Assembly: GCA_016708345.1 (NCBI GenBank)
Contig: JADJFX010000003.1
Span: 310,001 to 374,000, forward strand
Source: Candidatus Rhodoferax bjergmarkensis
Lineage (GTDB): Bacteria; Pseudomonadota; Gammaproteobacteria; Burkholderiales; Burkholderiaceae_C
Length of the DNA stretch: 64,000 nucleotides
Reading direction: 5' to 3'
Part shown: one piece after another, positions 15,662 through 23,309 of the stretch
Layout: the number at the start of each line of letters is the position of its first letter
Numbering within the stretch: the first letter of the stretch is position 1
Translations under genes and position numbers: made by a program
The notes under the pieces: generated by a model
Databases searched by the model: none
What the model saw: only the letters and a program-made list of their open reading frames with translations
Told to the model about the DNA's origin: nothing

Positions 15662-17976
15662 TCTGAAACTCCAACAATGTTGATGTAACTGTCGATTGAT
15701 GTGAGGGCAGCTTCGTTAACCGCCCAACGTGTGTCACGAAGACCGCCTGCCACTTCCGAGCCAAAGAGTTTTGCCAATGACGTTGAGCCATGACCGCCCG
15801 ACCGAATGAACGGCTCACCTTTGGTTCGGTGGTCGTTCAGTACCCAGCCAATACGCTCCCAGTCTTCAAAGAAGTACTCCTGAAGTAGTGGCAAAACCTG
15901 TTGCTTGAATATTGCCGACAAACGGTCGATGGATGGGTTGTTGATTAACGGCAGAAAGTAGGCATGGCCAATGCAATGGTCCCGGTCAAGTAGAACTTCA
16001 ATGCGCTGATTCATCGAACGCAGCATCTGGCCTACGGACAGCCCGGAAATAGTCACCTTGTCCAGCAACTCAGGCTTAGCAGGCATCTCCTTAAAGACGA
16101 ATCGGCGGCGCAGCCCAATGTCGAGGCCAGTCAACGACTTGTCAGCCGTATTCATCGTGCCAATCAAATAGACATTTTTCGGTACGCCAAATGGTTTCTT
16201 TGAATAGGGCAATGTGACGGTCAAAGACTCTTTCGCGCCAAGTCGCTTGCTGGGTTCAATCAGCGTAATGAGTTCACCGAATATGCGGGAGACATTGCCA
16301 CGGTTGATTTCATCAATGATCAGAACGAAAGGAGCTGAGGTGATTTCAGTTGGGCCAACAGCTTTCAAATCAACACCCGCAGCACTTAGACCTTTCAGCA
16401 GTTCGGGCCAACTGAAGCGGGTAATCTCGTAGACCGTCTTTAACGTGAAGCGTTTTTGACTGTTGAGGTTCAGTATCGAAAAGTTGCAATCGGCGACTAT
16501 CCAGTTCACGGGCAGAACGTTTTTGTAATCTGCCCGAACACTGCTAGGCGGCGTTGCCTCATAGCGGTAGGTGCCACTGACGATGCCAATCGCCGCCACC
16601 TCTGTGTTGCTTCCGATGCAGAGCAGGATGTCGCCAACTGCAATCTCATTGCCAAAGAGTTCGAGAGTGCTTCTGTCGTTTGATCCCAATGTGAACGAAG
16701 GATCATTCAATTGCGCCGTCTTTAGGTCGCCGACGTTGCCCCACCCAATTCGGGCTTCGCCATGTTTCAAACAATACTGACGGGTTGCGCTATCACCAGT
16801 TCCATCAATGGAAATTTTCCAAATGCGGGGGCTGTCGCTAACACCCAGCTTTGCAGTCGCGCTCTGAATGGGCTTGCTCGCGTCTTCACAGATCGCTTGG
16901 AATACCCCCTTCTCAATGACATACTGAATCTGCCCGCCTTCAGCTTCGTCAGTCTCTGCCCGCAAGCCTTCAACAAAGTCTTCGTAGCTAAAGCTCTGGT
17001 GAAACGTCACGAACCTGATGCGATTGTTTGCAACCAGATCATCAAATCGCTCTTTGAGGGACTCGCGCTCGCTCTCATTCTTGGCATAGAACTCGGGGTC
17101 CAAAATCTTGATGGCTTCATCAATGGTTGTGAATGTTTTTCCTGTTCCTGGCGGACCATACAGAATCGTGTTTAGACCAGTCGGGAGTTCAGAATCCTCA
17201 TCATCCCCTACAACAGGCAGCAGTGCCGACTCGTCGCCAGAGCCGTCATCCACTTCTGCACTTGCCTCTTTGACCGGAGCGAATCCAGCAGTAGGGCTAT
17301 ACAAGACAAGCATGAAGTCGTATGGAGTGATGCCGGGAATCTGCTTCTGAGCGACAAAAAACAGTTCACGCAAAAGCATCGAGCGCGCAATGGGCTGCTC
17401 AACTTTTGGGATGTCGGCTACCGGACAGCCGAACAATTCTAGGAAGTGCCTCAAGTGATTCGATGACGAGATTGGCAGAACCGCGTCGGGGTTGTAGCAA
17501 CACAGGATGCGCAACTTGCGACCATCGCCAATGGAAACACGTGGAGTTACCCCCGCACGCTTGTATAGCTGCTCGTCATCGTCTATCCAACTGAGGTCTT
17601 TGGAAATATCTGCATTCGCAATGGCAGACTGAATTTTCAATGTGTACTGAAGTGCATCTGTGTCCGTCAGGTCGCGTAGCTTGCGATTTTTATAGACCTC
17701 ACCATCCGGTTTAAAGTAAACGATATGACCTCTGGATGTGCCCGGCATATACCGCCCCAAGACCGACTGAAGACCACGTTCAATCCACCAACAAAAGCTC
17801 TCCTGCGACTTCTTTCCAACGCAATATTGATCAAGCGTCAGTGTCGCCAATGTGTTGGCCGGAAAGGACTTTGCAAATGCGATGTTCTCGGGTGTTTGGC
17901 TTCGCGGGATTGAAATAACACCAGCTTTGAGTAGATCCAATAGTTCGGAAAATTTCTCGTTGGGTACAAATGCCAT
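15658..17976 (-). CDS. mcrB: McrB, AAA+ GTPase subunit of the McrBC system with an inserted domain
   Basis: A 772-residue protein from the ATG at 17976. A further upstream ATG would add 19 residues without family support. The N-terminal ~250 residues are the target-recognition region. The AAA+ core has Walker A GPPGTGKT (about residue 275), FHQSFSYEDFVEG, Walker B LIIDEINRGN (about 550) and the GTP-specificity loop GTMNTADKSL followed by LRRRF. Between the FHQSFSYEDF segment and Walker B lies an extra ~150-residue block (about 375-530, with LKHGEARIGWGNVGD and LLCIGSN) resembling a PUA/EVE-type small domain. In the known system McrB recognises modified cytosine and translocates DNA towards McrC. 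Operon order is mcrB-mcrC-albA-like. Confidence 0.92.
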   Translation of the reverse strand: MAFVPNEKFSELLDLLKAGVISIPRSQTPENIAFAKSFPANTLATLTLDQYCVGKKSQESFCWWIERGLQSVLGRYMPGTSRGHIVYFKPDGEVYKNRKLRDLTDTDALQYTLKIQSAIANADISKDLSWIDDDEQLYKRAGVTPRVSIGDGRKLRILCCYNPDAVLPISSSNHLRHFLELFGCPVADIPKVEQPIARSMLLRELFFVAQKQIPGITPYDFMLVLYSPTAGFAPVKEASAEVDDGSGDESALLPVVGDDEDSELPTGLNTILYGPPGTGKTFTTIDEAIKILDPEFYAKNESERESLKERFDDLVANNRIRFVTFHQSFSYEDFVEGLRAETDEAEGGQIQYVIEKGVFQAICEDASKPIQSATAKLGVSDSPRIWKISIDGTGDSATRQYCLKHGEARIGWGNVGDLKTAQLNDPSFTLGSNDRSTLELFGNEIAVGDILLCIGSNTEVAAIGIVSGTYRYEATPPSSVRADYKNVLPVNWIVADCNFSILNLNSQKRFTLKTVYEITRFSWPELLKGLSAAGVDLKAVGPTEITSAPFVLIIDEINRGNVSRIFGELITLIEPSKRLGAKESLTVTLPYSKKPFGVPKNVYLIGTMNTADKSLTGLDIGLRRRFVFKEMPAKPELLDKVTISGLSVGQMLRSMNQRIEVLLDRDHCIGHAYFLPLINNPSIDRLSAIFKQQVLPLLQEYFFEDWERIGWVLNDHRTKGEPFIRSGGHGSTSLAKLFGSEVAGGLRDTRWAVNEAALTSIDSYINIVGVSE

Positions 17977-18168
17977 TGTTAATTCCAAGTGCGGACTGAT
18001 CGTAAAGTGTGTTGATGTGCAATAAATGGACATTCAAACTTCAAAACGCCAAGTATGGCATCTTGACTTAACCCTTCTTCACGGCTTCAGCTCCAGTCGC
18101 CATTCCGAGTGGCGTTGCTGCCATACAGTCCAAGAATTTGCGCCTGCAACTGTAAGCAGGCACCTTAG
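17977..18168. other. Right edge of the McrBC insert, no gene recognised
   Basis: This stretch lies upstream of mcrB and should contain its promoter. I see no clear -35/-10 pair, RNA gene or integrase remnant. The inserted DNA should end somewhere near 18170-18220, where homology to the pfa/ppt junction begins. Confidence 0.4.
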
Positions 18169-18258
18169 TTATCCCGCGTGGATGCCGATGCCAGCCACCG
18201 CCCGGTGGGCCTGTTCGATCACCCACCACAACTGAGCGCTCATCAGATGTGCGCTCAT
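18169..18258 (-). pseudogene. 5' remnant of a phosphopantetheinyl transferase gene after pfa3
   Basis: Starting five bases after the pfa3 stop, the minus strand reads MSAHLMSAQLWWVIEQAHR and then a stop after about 29 codons. The intact ppt gene starts MRTQLWWVNPET. The shared QLWWV start and identical placement behind a pfa3 end show that this is the truncated beginning of a ppt gene. It forms the right copy of the duplicated junction. Confidence 0.7.
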
Positions 18259-18346
18259 CAGATCATCGCAAGCCCTCAACCCTCGGGCCGGTGGGCCCAA
18301 ACAGCTGTTGGGCCAGCCGCCCCAGCCATTGCGCGCGGGCATCGTC
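18221..18346 (-). repeat. Right copy of the pfa3-end/ppt-start junction
   Basis: This is the counterpart of 12650-12767. Here the pfa3 end is the functional one and the ppt start is the remnant, the reverse of the left copy. The two copies differ at many positions, so they are either an old duplication or two diverged alleles brought together by recombination. Confidence 0.75.
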
Positions 18347-21300
18347 ATCCACCGTGAATTGCCCGGTGCGTGCGCCTTCAAGCAGTGCTTGCACCTGCGC
18401 ACCCGGGTTGTGCAAACCTGCCAGGGTGGTGAACATCACCGCGTTCTCAAGGCTGGCCCCGGTGCGTGCGCGCCAGGCTTGAACGTCGGCGGCAAAGCTG
18501 GCGTCACCAGGCGAGGGAACCTCGTCGGCTAGAGCGGGGCCTAAGGCGTTCATGGCGGCCAGCACCACGTCTTTACGGGCTTTCAGGGGCAGTTTGGCCA
18601 GCTCTTCGGGCAGCAGGGGGCGACCAATCCAATAGTCTTGCCGACCAAACCCGACCGGGAATTCAAGGCGATCTTCAAGCGGCTGCACAGGCAAACCACC
18701 CACCAGGCGCACCGGAATGATGGGCGCCCCAATCGCCAGCGCCATGTCAATGAAGATGCTGCTCATCTTGGCCACCGGTTGCCCGCAGGCCAGCGAGCGG
18801 GTGCCTTCCACATGCACCATGACGCTTTTGCCGCGCTCTTTCATGGCAGTACCGAGTTCACCCACGATGCGCAGCAGCGACTCCTTGTCATCCCGATCAA
18901 AGAAGGTAATGACACGGGGGTCTACCACACCGGGGTAGGAAAAGTTGTGCGCAATCAGCGTGCCCAGCCAGCTGGTGCGGTGCTCGGCCTTGGCCAGCGT
19001 CACCGTGGGGGTTTTAGACAGGGCCGAGATCAGCAGACTGAACAGCAGCGACTCAATGCCCACCTGGTGGTTGGCCAGGTACAGGCAACTGCGCCCTTGC
19101 ACCTTGGCAAACGCTGGCGGGTCCGCCAGCACCACGTCACCCACAAAACGCTCCACCAGAGCGTAATAAAGGTCTTCTACCGGCCAGCGGCCCACGTTGA
19201 AGTGTTGGCTCCAGTAGGCACGCACGGCGGACAGGTCTTGCAGCGGGGGGGCTGCATCGGCCACCTGCACATCATCACCCAGGCGTGTGAGCGCCAGCGG
19301 GTGCAGGCGCAGCGGGCGCACTGCTGCCCGTGCGCCAGCGGGTTCAATGGATACCGTGGCCGGGTGCACAAATGCGCGCCGCGCCACATGTTCCTTCTGG
19401 GCCACCACCGCCACCAGATCAGCCCGCTGCGCGGGGGGCACGTCGTAAATGGCGGCCACGTTGCCGGGCAGCCAGTCGCTCTGACGCAGCACCTGGGCGC
19501 TGAGCTCAGTGGTGGTGCCATCAAAGCCAGACAACGCAATGCCAGGCACATGGTGGCGGTCACGCAGAAAACTGCGACGCTGCTCGCGCGGTGCCGCACC
19601 AATCGGGCCGCGTGGCAACAACACTTCTACCAGCCTGAAGTCCACCAGCACGCGCTCGTTTTGGATCACCTGAACGTCAAGCATCGGAAAACGCTCTTCA
19701 CCATCAAAGCCGGCAAACCGCGCCTCAATGCGCAGCTCACCCGTGTCTGGCAGTGGTGCATAGAGGTTCATGTGTTTGATGCGGTACGGGTAGCCCACCA
19801 CATCGCCAGCAATGCGTTCAGACCAGACGCTCAGTCCATCGTGCGGCAACCCGTGGGTGGCGGCATCGAGCAGGCCTTGATGCAAGGCACCGCGTGGCAC
19901 GCTGCCCCGGCCGGCCTGCACCACCGCTGATGAGCCTTGTGAGCCCACTTTCAAGGCGGTGAGGTACTGAAACGCTGGCCCGTGAAACAGCGCACCCGAG
20001 TCGTAGGGGTTGGCCTCGTCAACCGCGTCACTGAGCGGCGCAAACGCGGCTGCAGGTGCCGGGGCAGCGCCCAGCAACACCCGCCCGCTGGCGACGGGTT
20101 CAAAACGGGACAGCGCGGCGTTGGCCGAGGCACGCCAGGCCAGCAGGGTCACCAAACGTTCGTTGCCGGTGCCACTGAGCTCGGTGCGCAGACGCACCGG
20201 CTCACCCGAGAACGGCAACCAGCGATGCACCTGCACATCACACAGTGCACTTACCGGAGCCTGCGTGGCAGCCTGTGCCGCAGCGGCCAGGCGGTCCACC
20301 ATCGACATCATCGGCAGGGCCGGCAGCGTCCAGGTCGGGCAATGGTCTTGCAGCCAGGTGTCAACCTTGGGGTCCAGCGTTTCTTCGCTCAATGAATGTT
20401 CTTTTCCAGAGCTTGGCTCGGGGTTAGGCTGGTCACTGGCCACAATGCGCATGCCCAGATTTTTGGTGGAATAAATCCGTTTTCCGTCTACCCACAGGTA
20501 GCCTTCGGCAATCACAAAGCGGCCTTGCGCGTCTTCACCCACTTCGGTGATGTGCAGTTCGCTGGTGATGACCTTGTTTTTTGGCACCACTTGGCCCCGG
20601 TACTTCCAGGTGACGGGTTTGTTCAGCATGAGCGGCTCAAAACGGGCGTTTTGAATGCCTTCGCCCATGCCTTGCGCCAGCATGTAAAACTGTAGCAGCT
20701 GGCACAGCGCCTCTACCCCGAGCGAGCCAGGCTGCACCGGGTCCTGGAAGAAGTGGGCTTTGAAGAACCACTCGTCTGCATCGACCGTTTTTTCGGCGCG
20801 CAGCGAGCCCAGGCCTTTGGGCCCGCCTTGCGGCCAGAAACCGGTAACGCGGTCCAGCATCAGCAGCATGGCCCCCGGCAGGTGCAGCGGGCCGTCGCAG
20901 TATTTGGCCGGGCGCAGGGTCAGGTCGATGACGTTTTCAACCGGCGACTCCAGCCACGCCCGCTCTGGCGGCGACACCGGCAAGCCGACCTGGTTTTCGA
21001 ACGCCTCTTTGGGGAAGAAACCAAACACCGTTTTCATCTCGAAAACGCGCTGTTCGCCCACGTAGCACTCGACCTCGAAGTTCTCGATGATCATGCCCGC
21101 GCTTTGCGACACCGACAGCATCTTCACCCTGGTTCTGAAAATGCCGCTGGTGGGGAAAATTTCCTGCAGCAAGGTGCCGGTGCCGTCCAGGTTGCGGAAC
21201 AACATGTCGGTCTCTGACGTGAGCGCACTGCCCACGTAAGAGGCCAGCCAGCCGCAGGGCTGCAGCGCGGCCTCCATCACCACACAGAAGGGCATGGTGG

Positions 21301-23044
21301 GGTTTCCGTTCTGCTCAAAATACCATTGCTCCACCGGCACGTCGTATTCCACCTCGACCGAGGTGCCGGCTTTCATGCCGCCAATCGGACCGTCCAGCGC
21401 GGTCACGCGCGACATAAAGTGGTAGGGCGGCCCGGGCAGACGCGCGGCGCGGCGGGTGCCATCAAAGCGCGCATAAAACGGGCCAAACGCAGCTGAAGGT
21501 GGCCCCCAGGCGCAGGCCAGCAGCGAGTGGTAGTCAAACGCAAAACCGTCCACCGTGGCAGCGGGTTTGGGCTCGCGGTAATCCACCAGCCCGGCCAGCG
21601 AACGCAGCGGCACGGACTCGCCGGTCAACTGGGTGGCGGCAGGGGCCAGGTGTTGCCAGTGTTCCAGCGGCCAGTCGGGTACCAGTTGCAGGCCCACACC
21701 GCGCGCATGGAAGGCCTTGCGCCCGTCCACGGTACACAGCAGGTCGGCAAACACGGTCGGAATCGGTCCGGCTTTGACGGATGACACAAACACCTCGTAC
21801 ACCAGATGTTTGCTGGTGGGGGTGACCTGGCCACGGCAACGCATGGGGTACTTGGTGTCGGGCACCGGCTCAAAACGCCAGCCGTCGCGCTCCACCGTGA
21901 AGCCCAGCGCGGCCAGATAAATCGACATGGCTTGCAGGCACCCGTCAAACATCAGGGTGCCGGGCATGCAGGGGTCGTTTTTGAAATGGCCTTTGAAGAA
22001 CCAGTCATCGGGTGTGACCGGGGTTTCGGCACGCAGATAGCCCCGGCCCCACGGGCCGCCTTGGGCGTCAAACGCGGTGACCTCGTGCAAAAAGCGCATT
22101 TTCTCAGCGGTGATGCGCGGCGAGCGCACATGTGGCTGGGTGGTTTCCCAGCCCGCACCGAAGCACTCAAACGGACGCCCCGAGGCAAAGGCTTGCAGCT
22201 CGGCAGGCGAAAAGCCGGTTTTTTTGCACGGCACGGCCGGTGCATCCAGCTGCGCTTGCGCAGGCACCTCTTGAACCGGGTCCCACAACACCCCAGCCGA
22301 GTTGGCGAGTTCTTCGTCGGTGAAGAAACCGGCCTGCCCGTTGCGCACCGTCAAGCGCGACTGGCCGCGCACCTGGCAGTCGTAATGGAAGAAGAACAGC
22401 CGCACGTCACCCTGCGTGGCATGGCCATCGACATGGATGTCGTAACACAGCGTGTCACCGGGTACGGGCAAGCCGCCGTGCCAGGTCAGGTCACAGCCCA
22501 GCAAGCGGTAGACGCGCTCGCCCTGGTTCAGCGCATCGACCCCCAGCCAGCTGATCAGCAGCAAATCGGCCTGGCCGGATTCGATCATCACCCCGGCGGG
22601 CATGCGGCCTTCGCCGTCCAGGTACCAGCTGTCCGCCCGCACATCGGTCTCGGTCCACAGCGTGCCCTTGCCCATGGAGCCCGGCACCGCGTCAATGCCG
22701 GTCACCCGGTCGGCCAGCAGCAATGGTGGCTCAGGCATGCGCACCTGGCGTGCGTAGCCGTCCTGCCCGGCGAACAGCGGGCCGAAGACTGAAGATATCT
22801 TTCCACCCGCCAAAACCTCCAACTGAGCCCGATTGAACTTGGGGCCGGGTAAATTTATAGGTTTTTGGGCTGTTGCGCTTGTTGATATTGCGCTAGCAGC
22901 TATCATTTTTGTAGCATTTTCAATGACGGCTGATGGGGTCGCAAAGGCTATTGGTGCTGCTGATGCCGGGGCTGCGGGTGGCGTCATGGCCCTTGCCTGC
23001 ACCGGCTGGGGCGCAGCCATCGGCTGAACAAGCGCTTGTGGCAT
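18263..23044 (-). CDS. pfaC: Pfa3-type lipid synthase, C-terminal part: dehydratase domains and fused 1-acylglycerol-3-phosphate acyltransferase
   Basis: A 1593-residue frame. Two double-hotdog FabA-like dehydratase blocks come first. Each has a half without the catalytic His (RMPAGVMIESGQ at about residue 150; TMPFCVVMEAALQPCG at about 585) followed by a half with it (HFKNDPCMPGTLMFDG at about 356; HFFQDPVQPGSLGVEA at about 765). A third, polyketide-type dehydratase region follows (GALFHGPAFQYL, about 1015). The last ~350 residues are a PlsC-type acyltransferase with NHQVGIE (about 1323, Asp of NHx4D replaced by Glu) and HVEGTRS (about 1411). This order continues that of myxobacterial Pfa3 (KS-CLF-AT-DH-DH-DH-AGPAT). 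The reading frame upstream of 23044 stays open to about 23305 with an Ala/Pro-rich linker, so 23044 is probably not a natural start but the first ATG after a frame break. Confidence 0.85.
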   Translation of the reverse strand: MPQALVQPMAAPQPVQARAMTPPAAPASAAPIAFATPSAVIENATKMIAASAISTSATAQKPINLPGPKFNRAQLEVLAGGKISSVFGPLFAGQDGYARQVRMPEPPLLLADRVTGIDAVPGSMGKGTLWTETDVRADSWYLDGEGRMPAGVMIESGQADLLLISWLGVDALNQGERVYRLLGCDLTWHGGLPVPGDTLCYDIHVDGHATQGDVRLFFFHYDCQVRGQSRLTVRNGQAGFFTDEELANSAGVLWDPVQEVPAQAQLDAPAVPCKKTGFSPAELQAFASGRPFECFGAGWETTQPHVRSPRITAEKMRFLHEVTAFDAQGGPWGRGYLRAETPVTPDDWFFKGHFKNDPCMPGTLMFDGCLQAMSIYLAALGFTVERDGWRFEPVPDTKYPMRCRGQVTPTSKHLVYEVFVSSVKAGPIPTVFADLLCTVDGRKAFHARGVGLQLVPDWPLEHWQHLAPAATQLTGESVPLRSLAGLVDYREPKPAATVDGFAFDYHSLLACAWGPPSAAFGPFYARFDGTRRAARLPGPPYHFMSRVTALDGPIGGMKAGTSVEVEYDVPVEQWYFEQNGNPTMPFCVVMEAALQPCGWLASYVGSALTSETDMLFRNLDGTGTLLQEIFPTSGIFRTRVKMLSVSQSAGMIIENFEVECYVGEQRVFEMKTVFGFFPKEAFENQVGLPVSPPERAWLESPVENVIDLTLRPAKYCDGPLHLPGAMLLMLDRVTGFWPQGGPKGLGSLRAEKTVDADEWFFKAHFFQDPVQPGSLGVEALCQLLQFYMLAQGMGEGIQNARFEPLMLNKPVTWKYRGQVVPKNKVITSELHITEVGEDAQGRFVIAEGYLWVDGKRIYSTKNLGMRIVASDQPNPEPSSGKEHSLSEETLDPKVDTWLQDHCPTWTLPALPMMSMVDRLAAAAQAATQAPVSALCDVQVHRWLPFSGEPVRLRTELSGTGNERLVTLLAWRASANAALSRFEPVASGRVLLGAAPAPAAAFAPLSDAVDEANPYDSGALFHGPAFQYLTALKVGSQGSSAVVQAGRGSVPRGALHQGLLDAATHGLPHDGLSVWSERIAGDVVGYPYRIKHMNLYAPLPDTGELRIEARFAGFDGEERFPMLDVQVIQNERVLVDFRLVEVLLPRGPIGAAPREQRRSFLRDRHHVPGIALSGFDGTTTELSAQVLRQSDWLPGNVAAIYDVPPAQRADLVAVVAQKEHVARRAFVHPATVSIEPAGARAAVRPLRLHPLALTRLGDDVQVADAAPPLQDLSAVRAYWSQHFNVGRWPVEDLYYALVERFVGDVVLADPPAFAKVQGRSCLYLANHQVGIESLLFSLLISALSKTPTVTLAKAEHRTSWLGTLIAHNFSYPGVVDPRVITFFDRDDKESLLRIVGELGTAMKERGKSVMVHVEGTRSLACGQPVAKMSSIFIDMALAIGAPIIPVRLVGGLPVQPLEDRLEFPVGFGRQDYWIGRPLLPEELAKLPLKARKDVVLAAMNALGPALADEVPSPGDASFAADVQAWRARTGASLENAVMFTTLAGLHNPGAQVQALLEGARTGQFTVDDDARAQWLGRLAQQLFGPTGPRVEGLR
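22845..22922 (-). repeat. Dispersed repeat inside the pfa3 interdomain linker
   Basis: On the minus strand the core ATGATAGCTGCTAGCGC is preceded by an ATGCTACAAAA segment and followed by CAAGCGC, matching the family repeat also seen in gspD and elsewhere. It is translated as the flexible linker NATKMIAASAISTSATAQKP just before the first dehydratase. Confidence 0.7.
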
Positions 23045-23309
23045 TGCAGGCGGCGTTGGCAGCGCGGATGCTTGGACCGGCGCAGATAAAGACGCAGCTA
23101 AAGGTGCAGATTCAGGTGCAAGGGCAAAGGTGTGCGCGTTGGCGCTCTGGCCTTGCGACGCTGCGCCAAAAGCTTCTGCAGTGTGGCCTGGGCCGTTTGC
23201 TGCAAGGCCAAAAAGCGCTCGTGCAGCGCAGTTTGCTGCGCTATGTAAGTTTGGTGGACAGTGGCAAGCTGTGCCTGCTGGGCCACAAAGCGGGACAAGG
23301 TGTCATTCA
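23045..23309 (-). pseudogene. pfaC: Frame-broken middle of pfa3: helical segment between AT and dehydratases
   Basis: Between the two large pfa3 frames, coding potential sits in a third frame. From about 23390 to 23150 this frame reads MNDTLSRFVAQQAQLATVHQ, then TALHERFLALQQTAQATLQK. It is an amphipathic helical segment of the kind that follows the AT in Pfa synthases, and PfaA here has a comparable TETQRQTAEAHAAYQ stretch. It stops at 23098. The downstream frame is already open and linker-like from about 23160. Two shifts, each equivalent to -1 or +2, are therefore needed to join KS-CLF-AT to the dehydratases. One is in or next to the hexanucleotide repeat and the other lies between about 23200 and 23105. 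Confidence 0.7.

Noticed and set aside
18026..18235. Small plus-strand frame beside mcrB
   Set aside because: It overlaps the mcrB upstream region and the ppt remnant, has no domain or start signal, and covers the likely insertion border.
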